Source: Arthrobacter sp. 131MFCol6.1
GTDB lineage: Bacteria > Actinomycetota > Actinomycetes > Actinomycetales > Micrococcaceae
Direction of reading: 5' to 3'
Length of the DNA: 64,000 nt
Assembly (NCBI RefSeq): GCF_000374925.1
Contig: NZ_KB895555.1
Location: forward strand, 1-64,000
The notes below the pieces were generated by a model. The model saw only the letters and a list, made by a program, of their open reading frames with translations. It did no database searches and had not been told where the DNA came from. Made by a program: the position numbers and the translations under genes. How positions within the stretch are numbered: position 1 is the stretch's first letter; each line of letters begins with the position of its first letter. Positions 49,247 through 57,310 of this stretch are shown one piece after another.

Positions 49247-51037
49247 TTAGCGTGCGTGGTGCGTGGGCTGCAGCTCGAAGACCGGCGTCGGCAGTCCTTC
49301 CATCCTTGCCTTGAGCTGCAGGGCAAGATAGTTCGAATAGTGCCGGCTCTGGTGCAGGTTGCCGCCATGGATCCACAGGTTCTCCACGTTGGTGGGCTTC
49401 CACATGTTGCGCAGTTCCCCCTCCCACGGCCCCGGATCCTTGGGCGTATCCGATCCGAACCCCCAGCACTTGCCGACGGCGTCCGCCACCTCGGGCGAGA
49501 CCAGATCAGCCAGCCAGCCGTTCATCGACCCATAGCCGGTGGCGTAAATAATGACGTCGGCATCCAGCTCCGTTCCGTTGGCCATCACGACGGAGTTGCC
49601 GGTGATCTTGCTGACCTGGCCATTGGCCAGCTTGACCCGGCCGTCGATGATCAGCTGCGAAGCGCCGACGTCGATGTAGTAGCCGGAGCCGCGCCTCAGG
49701 TATTTCAGGAACAGGCCGGAGCCGTCAACGCCGAAGTCCAGGTCAAAGCCGGCAGCCTCGAGCTGGGAGTAGAAGTCCGCGTCCCGGCGGGCCATCTCCG
49801 CATAAACCGGGATCTGGGCTTCGGGCAGAATCCGGTACGGCAGCGAGGCGAACAGCAGGTCGGCTTTCTCCGTGGTGACGCCGTTGGCCAGGGCCTCTTC
49901 GGAGTACAGGCCGCCGAGGGCCAGGTCCATGAGGGATTCACTGCGGGCAATATGCGTCGAGGACCGCTGGACCATGGTGACATCGGCGCCGTGTTCCCAG
50001 AGGTCGGCGCAGATATCGTGGGCCGAGTTGTTGGAGCCGATGACCACGGCCTTCTTGCCGGTCCAGTCGCCGCCGCCCGGGTGCTTGGACGAGTGGTACT
50101 GCTCCCCCAGGAAGGACTCGGCGCCGTCGAACGTGGGGACGCTCGGGTACCCCGACACACCCAAGGCGAAGACGAGCTGCTTCGGGCGCAGGGTGACCGG
50201 TTCGCCGTCGCGCATCACCTCCACCACCCACTCCCGGGACGTTTCGTCGAAGCGGGCGCTGGTGCACTCGGTCTTGGACCAGTAGTTCAGTTCCATGATC
50301 CGGGTGTAGTTTTCCAGCCAGTCGCCGATCTTGTCCTTGGCAGCGAAAACGGGCCAGTCGTCGGGGAACTTCATGTAGGGCAGGTGGTCGTACCAGACCG
50401 GATCGTGCAGGTGGAGGGACTTGTAGCGGTTGCGCCAGGAGTCACCCGCGCGTTCGTTCTTTTCGATGATGATGGTGGGTACACCGAGCCGGCGCAGCCG
50501 CGCGCCCAGACCGATCCCGCCCTGGCCGCCGCCGATGATGACGGTGTAGGGCTGGTCTTCGTAGCCGAGCCGCGCCTCCTGCTCCTCCTTCAGTTCCAGC
50601 CAGGATTTGCGGCCCTTGGTGATCTCGTGGGCGACACCCTTGTCCCGGTTGGGACCCTTCCTTTCCTCAAAGCCCTTCAGTTCCTGCATGGTGGTGAGCA
50701 GGGTCCAGCATTTGCCATTCCGGAGGCGCAGATGGGCGTAGCCCCGGGCTTGGGCGGTCTCGAAGTTCACCCAGGCCTCGGCCTTGGCGGCGTCCCCGGT
50801 GGCGTCCTCGGCGAGGGTCCAGTTGCTGGGCTGCACCTCGTCCAGGGTCGCCTCGAGCATGCGCCGGATGTCCTCTTTGCCCTCCAGGGTCTTGAGGTTC
50901 CAGGTGAAGGAGACGAAGTCGCGCCAGTACGAATCGTCGTCGAAAAGTTCCAGTGCGGCGTCCGTGTTGTGGCTGCGCAGTGCCTCATCGAACTGCGCCA
51001 ACCACGCCCCGACGACGCCGTTTGGTGTCTCAGGCAT
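49247..51037 (-). CDS. flavin-containing monooxygenase with NTF2-like N-terminus
   Basis: 596 residues. The first 140 residues resemble an NTF2/SnoaL-like domain (HNTDAALELFDDDSYWRDFV). Then FAD Rossmann GGGQGGIGLGARLRRLG (about 167), the monooxygenase segment EQYHSSKHPGGGDW, NADPH Rossmann VIGSNNSAHDICADLW (about 332) and the ATGYGSMNGWL C-terminal motif. Oxygenates carbonyls or heteroatoms in this family; the substrate is unknown. ATG with AGAGGA just upstream. Divergent from the GAF-domain regulator; the alcohol dehydrogenase downstream suggests an alcohol-to-ketone-to-ester route. Confidence 0.88.
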   Translation of the reverse strand: MPETPNGVVGAWLAQFDEALRSHNTDAALELFDDDSYWRDFVSFTWNLKTLEGKEDIRRMLEATLDEVQPSNWTLAEDATGDAAKAEAWVNFETAQARGYAHLRLRNGKCWTLLTTMQELKGFEERKGPNRDKGVAHEITKGRKSWLELKEEQEARLGYEDQPYTVIIGGGQGGIGLGARLRRLGVPTIIIEKNERAGDSWRNRYKSLHLHDPVWYDHLPYMKFPDDWPVFAAKDKIGDWLENYTRIMELNYWSKTECTSARFDETSREWVVEVMRDGEPVTLRPKQLVFALGVSGYPSVPTFDGAESFLGEQYHSSKHPGGGDWTGKKAVVIGSNNSAHDICADLWEHGADVTMVQRSSTHIARSESLMDLALGGLYSEEALANGVTTEKADLLFASLPYRILPEAQIPVYAEMARRDADFYSQLEAAGFDLDFGVDGSGLFLKYLRRGSGYYIDVGASQLIIDGRVKLANGQVSKITGNSVVMANGTELDADVIIYATGYGSMNGWLADLVSPEVADAVGKCWGFGSDTPKDPGPWEGELRNMWKPTNVENLWIHGGNLHQSRHYSNYLALQLKARMEGLPTPVFELQPTHHAR

Positions 51038-51236
51038 GATTCCTCTTTCCATTGCTGACAGTGGGTCGCTCCCGTTGCGTGCCGCGTAGACCACGCAGTG
51101 ACCCGCATCACAAGTAAAAGTCGCAGGGGGTTACAATCGGGTTACACGGAGCTCTCAAGCTGTCGGCAGGCGCGCAGGTTGGCCGGCGGCGGCAGGGACC
51201 CAGCCGGGTGCGACGATTCGAGGGCGAGTTGAGAGA

Positions 51237-52580
51237 ATGAGCATGCGGCAGGGCAACGGCTCCATCACGCATCCCTCGGACCTTAGGTTTTCCGCGCCGG
51301 CGGAGTATGCCCGAATCCTCCGGGCGGCGCACGAGACCACGATTTCGGGCACTCCGGATCCGCACCTCTCGCCATCGCTTATCAAGTCCTGGCAGCGTTC
51401 CCTGGCGCTAGGCATCAATCCGGACCAGCATCGGCCGCTGCACCGGCATGAGGTCTCCGAGGCCCGATCCCTCAGCGCCGGCCATCGGCTGGCTGCGGTG
51501 ATGCCTGCGCTGTCACAGCTTCTGGCCGATGAGACCGTGACCGGGCGCCATCTGCTGATCGTGACCGACCACGAGGGCGAAGTGCTGTGGCGCGTCGGCA
51601 GCAAGCAGGCCTTGCGGCTCGCGGACTCGCTGGAGTTCGTGGAGGGCGCCGACTGGTCCGAGTCCGGGGTCGGCACCAACGCCATCAGCGAGGCCTTGGT
51701 GACCGGTGCGCCGGCGCAGCTCTTCTCGGCTGAGCACCTCGTGCGGACCCACCATGACTGGGCTTGCACCGCGTCCCCCATTCGAGACCCTCTGACCGGC
51801 GACGTCGTCGGCGTCCTGGACGTCTCCGGCCCGTTCGAATCGGTGACACCGGACAGCCTGCGGCTGGTGCGTTGCGGAGTGCGGCTCGCAGAGGAACTTC
51901 TGAAATCGGCCCCGTTTCCCGACGGCGGCGCCGGGCGCTCCGGGCAGCGGGCACCGGGCGGCGAGCGGACAGTGCGCGACGGCGGCGCCCGGTCGCAGCT
52001 CATGCTGCGGCTCTTGGGGGACGCGCCATCCGCGGCGGTCGACGGCGGCATCAGCCGCCCGCTGACACTGCGCCGCGCCGAGATCCTGGCCCTGCTGGCT
52101 TCGCGTGACCAGGGCTGGAGTGCCGAAGAATTGGCGTACGAGCTCCATGGCGATGCGGGCACCGGTGCGGCGATCCGGACCGAGATGCACCGGATCCGCG
52201 CCATTCTGGGCGATGTCCTGGAAGCGAACCCCTACCGGTTCTCGTCTACCGTCCACGTCGTGACGGACGCTTCCGTCGTGGCCGGTCATCTGCGGGACGG
52301 TCGGGTTGCCGAGGCGTTCGCGGCGTACCCGGCAAAACTGCTCACCCGTTCGGTCAATCTGGCGATCGGGTTCATGCGCGACGAGCTCAACACAGCCGTG
52401 GGAGCGTCCGTACGGTCAAGCGGTGATGCCCGGCTGATGCTGCAGTGGTGCACGAGCGACATGGGGTCCTTCGATACGGCGACTGCGGCTGCCGTGGCTG
52501 CGCTGATGGGGCCGGACGACCCGCGTTGCCAGCTCGTGAATGCCCGGATGGAACGGGTGGACCGGGAGCTGCGAGCCTAG
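51237..52580 (+). CDS. GAF-domain transcriptional regulator (AcoR-like N-terminus)
   Basis: 447 residues. N-terminus resembles sigma54-activator sensor regions: SPSLIKSWQRSLALGINPDQ, then a GAF domain (about 80-215) with EGADWSESGVGTNAISEALV and HHDWACTASPIRDPLTGDVV. No AAA ATPase follows; instead the C-terminal half has a winged-helix-like LTLRRAEILALLASRDQGWS and AAIRTEMHRIRAILGDVL, as in actinobacterial GAF regulators. Reads divergently from the monooxygenase gene with a 199-bp shared intergenic region, so it likely activates it in response to the substrate. Confidence 0.82.
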   Translation: MSMRQGNGSITHPSDLRFSAPAEYARILRAAHETTISGTPDPHLSPSLIKSWQRSLALGINPDQHRPLHRHEVSEARSLSAGHRLAAVMPALSQLLADETVTGRHLLIVTDHEGEVLWRVGSKQALRLADSLEFVEGADWSESGVGTNAISEALVTGAPAQLFSAEHLVRTHHDWACTASPIRDPLTGDVVGVLDVSGPFESVTPDSLRLVRCGVRLAEELLKSAPFPDGGAGRSGQRAPGGERTVRDGGARSQLMLRLLGDAPSAAVDGGISRPLTLRRAEILALLASRDQGWSAEELAYELHGDAGTGAAIRTEMHRIRAILGDVLEANPYRFSSTVHVVTDASVVAGHLRDGRVAEAFAAYPAKLLTRSVNLAIGFMRDELNTAVGASVRSSGDARLMLQWCTSDMGSFDTATAAAVAALMGPDDPRCQLVNARMERVDRELRA

Positions 52581-53525
52581 CTACGGGCCAGGAGGCGGCG
52601 GGGCGACGCCGGGGCAGCCTTGGCCTTGGGGATTCTGCAGGCACGTGTCTGCGTAGTTTCTTGTGATCGTCCGCCAGACACTGACTGTCTGTGGCGGCGA
52701 GCTGAATTGTCCTTGGCCGGGGATGGGCAGCGGCGGGCCGCCATTCACGGAGTAGGTTCCCTGGAAGTGGGTGGTCAGAACCACCGGAAAGTCGCCGGTC
52801 TGGGTGTACACGTGACTCGTCAGGGTCTTCTCGCCCCAGCGGTCCTGCGGAAGCGGTCCACCGGCCGCCGTTTGCGGGCCGAGCGAGGTGCCGTCGCCAT
52901 AGCTCCACGCGTACTGCACCGGCTTGGCGGTGACATGGACGGCCTGGGCCAGGATTGTGATGTCGAACTCCTGATCCGCGGCGCTGGCGAAGAAGTTGGT
53001 CTCGGCTCCCCGGAGTGTGTTGGGGCTGGGCTGGGCCGTGGACGTGCCCGCAGATATCGGAAGCCGCTGGAACTCCCGCTGGATCATTGCGGCAATTCTG
53101 GGCAGCAAGTCCGCCGGCCTGGGATCGAAGAGGCACGTTGGGCCGGAGTGAAATGACCATGTCGGGTTGGGCACGCCAGCCGGCGCTTTCAGCCAGACAA
53201 CGGGAATGCCAGCCTTTCCGTCTGGGCCGTTCGAACAGTCCACAGCTGCGGCGAGACAGTCGGCGTCAAAGTCGCCGCCACCCAGGTGGCACTGGAGTTC
53301 GTATTTGTATTGGAAGGGGTCGGCAGATACAGATCCGGGCTTATTCCGGACAAACGTCTTCAAAGCACTGTCCCATGCCCATCCGTTGACGTTGAGACTG
53401 TCTGGATGCCAATCTCCGAAGATGTCTGGATCATCCGCACGCGCGGCGTTCACCCCAAAGACTGCGACCAAACCCGTCACGACCAATAGCATTTGCGCGA
53501 TTCGCGACATCTTGGACAGTCGCAT
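52581..53525 (-). CDS. secreted protein with PKD domain
   Basis: 314 residues. Signal peptide IAQMLLVVTGLVAVFGVNAARA with cleavage near ARA-DD. One PKD-like domain near 200-260: YAWSYGDGTSLGP and HVYTQTGDFPVVLTT. Cysteines in the middle and a Pro-rich end (GVAPPPPGP). No catalytic motif. ATG is 3 nt after the stop of the lipoprotein gene, so the two are one transcript; its stop abuts the stop of the convergent regulator gene. Probably a surface or extracellular protein. Confidence 0.8.
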   Translation of the reverse strand: MRLSKMSRIAQMLLVVTGLVAVFGVNAARADDPDIFGDWHPDSLNVNGWAWDSALKTFVRNKPGSVSADPFQYKYELQCHLGGGDFDADCLAAAVDCSNGPDGKAGIPVVWLKAPAGVPNPTWSFHSGPTCLFDPRPADLLPRIAAMIQREFQRLPISAGTSTAQPSPNTLRGAETNFFASAADQEFDITILAQAVHVTAKPVQYAWSYGDGTSLGPQTAAGGPLPQDRWGEKTLTSHVYTQTGDFPVVLTTHFQGTYSVNGGPPLPIPGQGQFSSPPQTVSVWRTITRNYADTCLQNPQGQGCPGVAPPPPGP

Positions 53526-53528
53526 CCT

Positions 53529-54185
53529 TCACGCCACGATTCTGCCGACATCAACAAGGCTCCATGCGCCGTTTTTGAAGGCTACAAACAGCAGATTTCC
53601 GGTGTCATCAGGTTGCGGATCACGGCGAGCTATTGAGCCGTCCGCCCGCACATACGTCAATGGCGTCTGGTGGGCCTGAACCACAACTTGGTACGTGGCC
53701 TCAGCGCTCTTGGTGAATTCTGTACTTATGGAGGGCGTCGATATTTTTCCTCCCACGAGCCACCGCCCCTCCGAATGCCATGCTTGGATTACACTTTTGG
53801 CCTTTTCGCATGGTTCACATGCCGACGAGGTAACAGTCTCTAGAATCTTCAGCTCGCCTGATTCATACCCGTAGCTGAGAAGGCTGAACCAATAGCTGGC
53901 GAAGGCCATCGCACCTTCCTTCGTCTCCGCCTTCGCAGCTTCCGGCAACTCCGGCACTGGCACGTTCTGCGCCTTGCCGGTCGCGTCGGCGGGCTTGTAG
54001 CTGGCGGTAGGTGTGGGAGTTGCGCTCGGGGTGGGCGACCCGGCCGGGTTTTGCGAAGCAGCAGGTGGAGATCCAGGAGGCGGCGTTCCATCCCCGCTGC
54101 ACGCTGTGACAGACATCAGGGAGATCGACAGCAAGGCGACCGCACAGGCTCGCCAGGGACCGGAAAGCCAAGTGCGCGATGTCAT
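53529..54185 (-). CDS. lipoprotein, DUF6318-like
   Basis: 218 residues. Signal peptide and lipobox LMSVTAC with Cys near 29, then a Pro/Ser/Thr-rich spacer (residues about 33-65) and a domain with MAFASYWFSLLSYGYESGEL, a TSSACEPC cysteine pair and VIQAWHSEGRWLVGG. This looks like the DUF6318 family common in Arthrobacter relatives. Function unknown; SnoaL-like fold is possible. Cotranscribed with the PKD protein. Confidence 0.82.
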   Translation of the reverse strand: MTSRTWLSGPWRACAVALLSISLMSVTACSGDGTPPPGSPPAASQNPAGSPTPSATPTPTASYKPADATGKAQNVPVPELPEAAKAETKEGAMAFASYWFSLLSYGYESGELKILETVTSSACEPCEKAKSVIQAWHSEGRWLVGGKISTPSISTEFTKSAEATYQVVVQAHQTPLTYVRADGSIARRDPQPDDTGNLLFVAFKNGAWSLVDVGRIVA

Positions 54186-54387
54186 GGTCAGCTACTCCCC
54201 CGATAGAAAATCAAGACGATTGAAGCCAATTTGTGGCTTAAGGGTAACCGAGATCACATTTTGCTGGTCAAGATTATCCACAGGCATCATGTGGCCGCCC
54301 CGCATACCGGCAGACCCCGGCAGACCACCCCGGCAGTCCTTTGCCAGTCCTTTAGCCCCTAGCCATTTCGCTCGGGAGGAAAGAACA

Positions 54388-54399
54388 ATGAACCCATGA
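54388..54399 (+). other. three-codon mini-ORF overlapping the next start
   Basis: ATG-AAC-CCA-TGA, with GGAGGAAA 6-12 nt upstream. Its TGA overlaps the ATGATG of the flavin-binding protein gene. It may couple initiation at the real start, or it may be chance. Confidence 0.4.
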
Positions 54400-54830
54400 T
54401 GTTCGAACACGAAGACGGCAATCCGATTCTCAAACTGGACGACGATCAAGCCTGGGCATTGATTGAGGGCACCAAGCACGGCAGGCTCGTGGTCACGGTG
54501 GCCGGCGAACCCGACATCTTCCCCGTGAACTACGCGGTCGGCGGCCGGAAGTTGTTTCTCCGCACCGCACCGGGAAACAAGCTGGCCGAGCTCACCATCA
54601 ATTCGAAGGTGCTCTTCGAAACGGACGGCATCCTGTCCGAGGAAGCATGGTCAGTAGTCCTGCGCGGCACTGCGCGCGTCCTCGACCAATCAGCCGATAT
54701 CGCCGAGGCCGAGGCTCTCGGGCTGAAACCGTGGGTTCCAACGTTGAAGGACTTCTACGTGGAAATTACGCCGACGTCGGTCAGCGGCCGCCACTTCCAG
54801 TTCGGCGAACACCCGGAGCGCGAGATCTAG
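54396..54830 (+). CDS. pyridoxamine-5'-phosphate-oxidase-like FMN-binding protein
   Basis: 144 residues of the split-barrel flavin-binding fold: DDQAWALIEGTKHGRLVVTV, IFPVNYAVGGRKLFLRTAPG, then KVLFETDGI and WSVVLRGTARVL. Members are flavin, F420 or heme-binding reductases or stress proteins. GGAGG at 54375 is too far (16 nt) from the ATG for direct use but is well placed for an ATG at 54388 that opens a three-codon mini-frame ending in TGA overlapping this start. Confidence 0.88.
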   Translation: MMFEHEDGNPILKLDDDQAWALIEGTKHGRLVVTVAGEPDIFPVNYAVGGRKLFLRTAPGNKLAELTINSKVLFETDGILSEEAWSVVLRGTARVLDQSADIAEAEALGLKPWVPTLKDFYVEITPTSVSGRHFQFGEHPEREI

Positions 54831-54952
54831 CGCCCGACGGCGACTACCCGCCCGCCGACGCCGGTCCACCCCAGACCCCCAGACGCCCGGCCCCGCCGGC
54901 CCGGCTAAGTGCCGGCCGGCGCCAGGACCTTGCACCCGCCTAGACTTAAATG

Positions 54953-55444
54953 ATGGCGGACAAGCTGACTCCGGAGCGGCGCAGCTGGAACATGTCCCGG
55001 ATCCGGGGCAAGAACACCAAGCCGGAAATGCTGGTCCGCAGGCTGCTGCACGCGAAGGGATACCGCTACCGCCTGCACGGCACCGCGGCCGGCGGCAAAC
55101 TTCCGGGCAACCCCGATCTCGTCTTCGCCGGCCGCCACAAAGTCATCTTCGTCAACGGTTGCTTCTGGCATTTCCACGACTGCCGGGTGGGCCAGCACGC
55201 ACCCCAGGCAAACGCCGAGTTCTGGGAAACCAAGCGCACGCGCACCCGGAACCGCGACGCCGCCCAGCGGCTTCAGCTCGAACGCGATGGCTGGGAAGTC
55301 CTCACCGTGTGGGAGTGCGAGCTGAAGGATCGATCGGCGTTGGAGCTCCGCCTCGATGCTTTCCTTCAAGGCCGTCTCCTGCAGGGCCCCTTCCGCCAAG
55401 GCCCGGCCCGGGACGGGACGAGCCCTCCTGAGGACCTTTGCTGA
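54953..55444 (+). CDS. vsr: very short patch repair endonuclease (Vsr)
   Basis: 163 residues. Vsr family: NMSRIRGKNTKPEMLVRRLL, GYRYRLHG, LPGNPDLVFAGRHKVIFVNG with the catalytic Asp, and GCFWHFHDC with the His pair, followed by W-x-x-K (FWETKRTRTRNRD). It nicks beside T:G mismatches from deaminated 5-methylcytosine. A C-terminal tail of about 25 residues is an addition. No Shine-Dalgarno; TAGACT at 54941 lies 7 bases before the second ATG, so a leaderless transcript is likely. No cytosine methyltransferase is in the window; the McrBC pair lies downstream. Confidence 0.93.
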   Translation: MADKLTPERRSWNMSRIRGKNTKPEMLVRRLLHAKGYRYRLHGTAAGGKLPGNPDLVFAGRHKVIFVNGCFWHFHDCRVGQHAPQANAEFWETKRTRTRNRDAAQRLQLERDGWEVLTVWECELKDRSALELRLDAFLQGRLLQGPFRQGPARDGTSPPEDLC

Positions 55445-55577
55445 GCAGCAACGTCCCGCGTGTCGCGCGGCCCACCTCCGGCGCAGGTTGAACAGCCTCC
55501 GCTAATATTCGACTCCGGGGGCGATAGGCATTATTCGGTCAGTACCAACGCGTACTGCAAACACGGGAGAGCGCACG

Positions 55578-55934
55578 ATGCCGCACTTGCTGATGTCCAA
55601 CGACCAGCCCGAAACGACTGTTGCGCCAACAGATTCCAGTCGCACAGATTCCAGCCCCGCAGTTTCAGATCCCACGGTTCTGCCGTTCCGTCGCGTCGGC
55701 CACACGAGACTCCGCGGCTTCCGGCCCCGCCAGTTCCGCGGAGCGAACCCGGATCTGGAGCCGCTGCGCCGGCAGGCGGCCTCAATCATTGATGAGGTTC
55801 TGGCTGGTACCAACCCGGAAGAAGCTGAAGTGCGGGAGAAACTCCAGTGGCACGTCGCTAACAATCCCGGCCAGCCGGAAAAGGCGCTCCTGGAGCATTT
55901 GCGGACAGTGGCCGACCAGGAGGAATCCGCCTAG
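55578..55934 (+). CDS. small hypothetical protein
   Basis: 118 residues with no membrane helix. A Ser/Thr/Asp-rich disordered front half is followed by a basic stretch (RRVGHTRLRGFRPRQFRG) and a helical end (AASIIDEVLAGTNPEEAEVR, EKALLEHLRTVADQEE). GGGAG before the ATG. Its stop shares CTAG with the convergent mcrC stop. I recognise no family. Confidence 0.6.
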   Translation: MPHLLMSNDQPETTVAPTDSSRTDSSPAVSDPTVLPFRRVGHTRLRGFRPRQFRGANPDLEPLRRQAASIIDEVLAGTNPEEAEVREKLQWHVANNPGQPEKALLEHLRTVADQEESA

Positions 55935-57310
55935 CCGGCGGACCTGTCGATACTGGCCTGCCGGAGCACTTCGCCCCAGGACTGCTGGGCAAGATCTGCC
56001 ACGGCGGCCAGGATTTCCGACGGCGGCAGCGACAGATCCAGCGGGAACTCGACAATGTCGATGTCGGTATTGAGAATCCGGCGCAGCTTGATTTCCCCGG
56101 CTCCCGGATAAACGATCCACGCCGTCGGCACCCGCAAGGATGTGCAGTAGGCCAGCATCCGGTAGTGGTCGCCCGAGAGGGACGCGCCGACGTCGGCCGC
56201 GGCCTTGTACTTGGCGTCGTACACCATCACGGGCCGGCCGCCGAGGAAGTGGACGGCACCGGGCTGCACCACAATGCGGTCCGAGTCGCGGACGGCCTCG
56301 TTCAGCAGTGCGTTGTAACGCAACCGCATTTCTCCGGGGTAGGCGGCCATGGCTTCGCGCAGGGCCGTCCCCACGAAGTCCTCGAACACCTTTGCCATGT
56401 CCACCACGAACGACGCCGACTGCTGCTTGCCGTCGCCGGCCTCCGCCGAGGCGTTCCGCAGGATCAGTTCGGCGAGCCTGAGAGCGGCGTGGTAGCGGGT
56501 GTTCATCCGGCTGGGCCGCCACTGCGGCAGCGGCGCGCCGGACTGAAGGCGCGTCACGGCGTCGAGCTTTCCCTTGAGCTGGCGCAGGCGGCTCAGGACC
56601 TCCGGCCGCACCCGCGGCACCTGGGACATCCGTTCCAGCGCGGCGCGCAGAATCCGGTTCTCCGCGATGTCCTCGGTGAACTCGTCATAGGAGACTTCCA
56701 GCGGGACCAGCATGCCGGGACGGCGGGAAATCTGGTCCGACATCCGGATCCGGCCCTTGACGGTCCGGAGGGATTCTTCCACCATGAGGTACCCCTGCAG
56801 CACGCCGCGGCTCAGCGCCCGGTCCGCGAGCTGCGCCAGGGATTCGGCCAGGGCGCTCCAAAGGTCCGTATGCTCCACAGCGGCGACGGACTCGTCCCGG
56901 AACCCTTGGTCCCCCGCGTAGCCGAGCAGGAACAGCAAACGGCTCAGCCCGAGCCGACCCTTCGGCCGCACCTCCAGCTGCACAGCGGGGGTGCGCACCG
57001 ACCCGACGGTGCCCACCGGTTCGATCCGGTACAGTCCCATGCCCATCGGCGAGGCCTTCGCCAGGCCGCTGGCGTTGACGTAGGCGGCAGTGTCCGGATC
57101 AAGCCGCTCCACGACGCCGACGGAGAGTTCGTCGAGGACAATGTGCCGGCAGTTCTCCGCGGCGCCGCCGCGCCCGGATGAACCGGGTCCGGATGAACCG
57201 CGCCCAACCGTCCCGCGGTCCGAGGCCTTGCGGTCCTGCGCATCGCGGTCAGCACTGCGGTCCGAGGCATTGCGGTCCTGCGCTACGGCGTCCCCGGCCA
57301 GCCTAGGCAT
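55931..57310 (-). CDS. mcrC: McrC-like restriction endonuclease subunit
   Basis: 459 residues. McrC/LlaJI-type: SRLLFLLGYAGDQ, RGVLQGYLMVEESLRTVKGRI, YDEFTEDIAENRILRAALER, and the PD-(D/E)XK core RPVMVYDAKYKAA (about 362) with an upstream Asp. Length is longer than E. coli McrC. The first 45 residues are a low-complexity DR/AS-rich tail in repeats and may not belong to the fold. ATG overlaps the mcrB stop by 8 nt, so translation is coupled. With McrB it forms a type IV modification-dependent endonuclease. Confidence 0.9.
   Translation of the reverse strand: MPRLAGDAVAQDRNASDRSADRDAQDRKASDRGTVGRGSSGPGSSGRGGAAENCRHIVLDELSVGVVERLDPDTAAYVNASGLAKASPMGMGLYRIEPVGTVGSVRTPAVQLEVRPKGRLGLSRLLFLLGYAGDQGFRDESVAAVEHTDLWSALAESLAQLADRALSRGVLQGYLMVEESLRTVKGRIRMSDQISRRPGMLVPLEVSYDEFTEDIAENRILRAALERMSQVPRVRPEVLSRLRQLKGKLDAVTRLQSGAPLPQWRPSRMNTRYHAALRLAELILRNASAEAGDGKQQSASFVVDMAKVFEDFVGTALREAMAAYPGEMRLRYNALLNEAVRDSDRIVVQPGAVHFLGGRPVMVYDAKYKAAADVGASLSGDHYRMLAYCTSLRVPTAWIVYPGAGEIKLRRILNTDIDIVEFPLDLSLPPSEILAAVADLAQQSWGEVLRQASIDRSAG

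Noticed and set aside
47906..51058. Very long open frame opposite the dehydrogenase and monooxygenase genes
   Set aside because: It is the antisense of well-supported genes in high-GC DNA and has no family signature. The same holds for long frames opposite the GGT, OFA, Tex and TIM-to-MFS genes.
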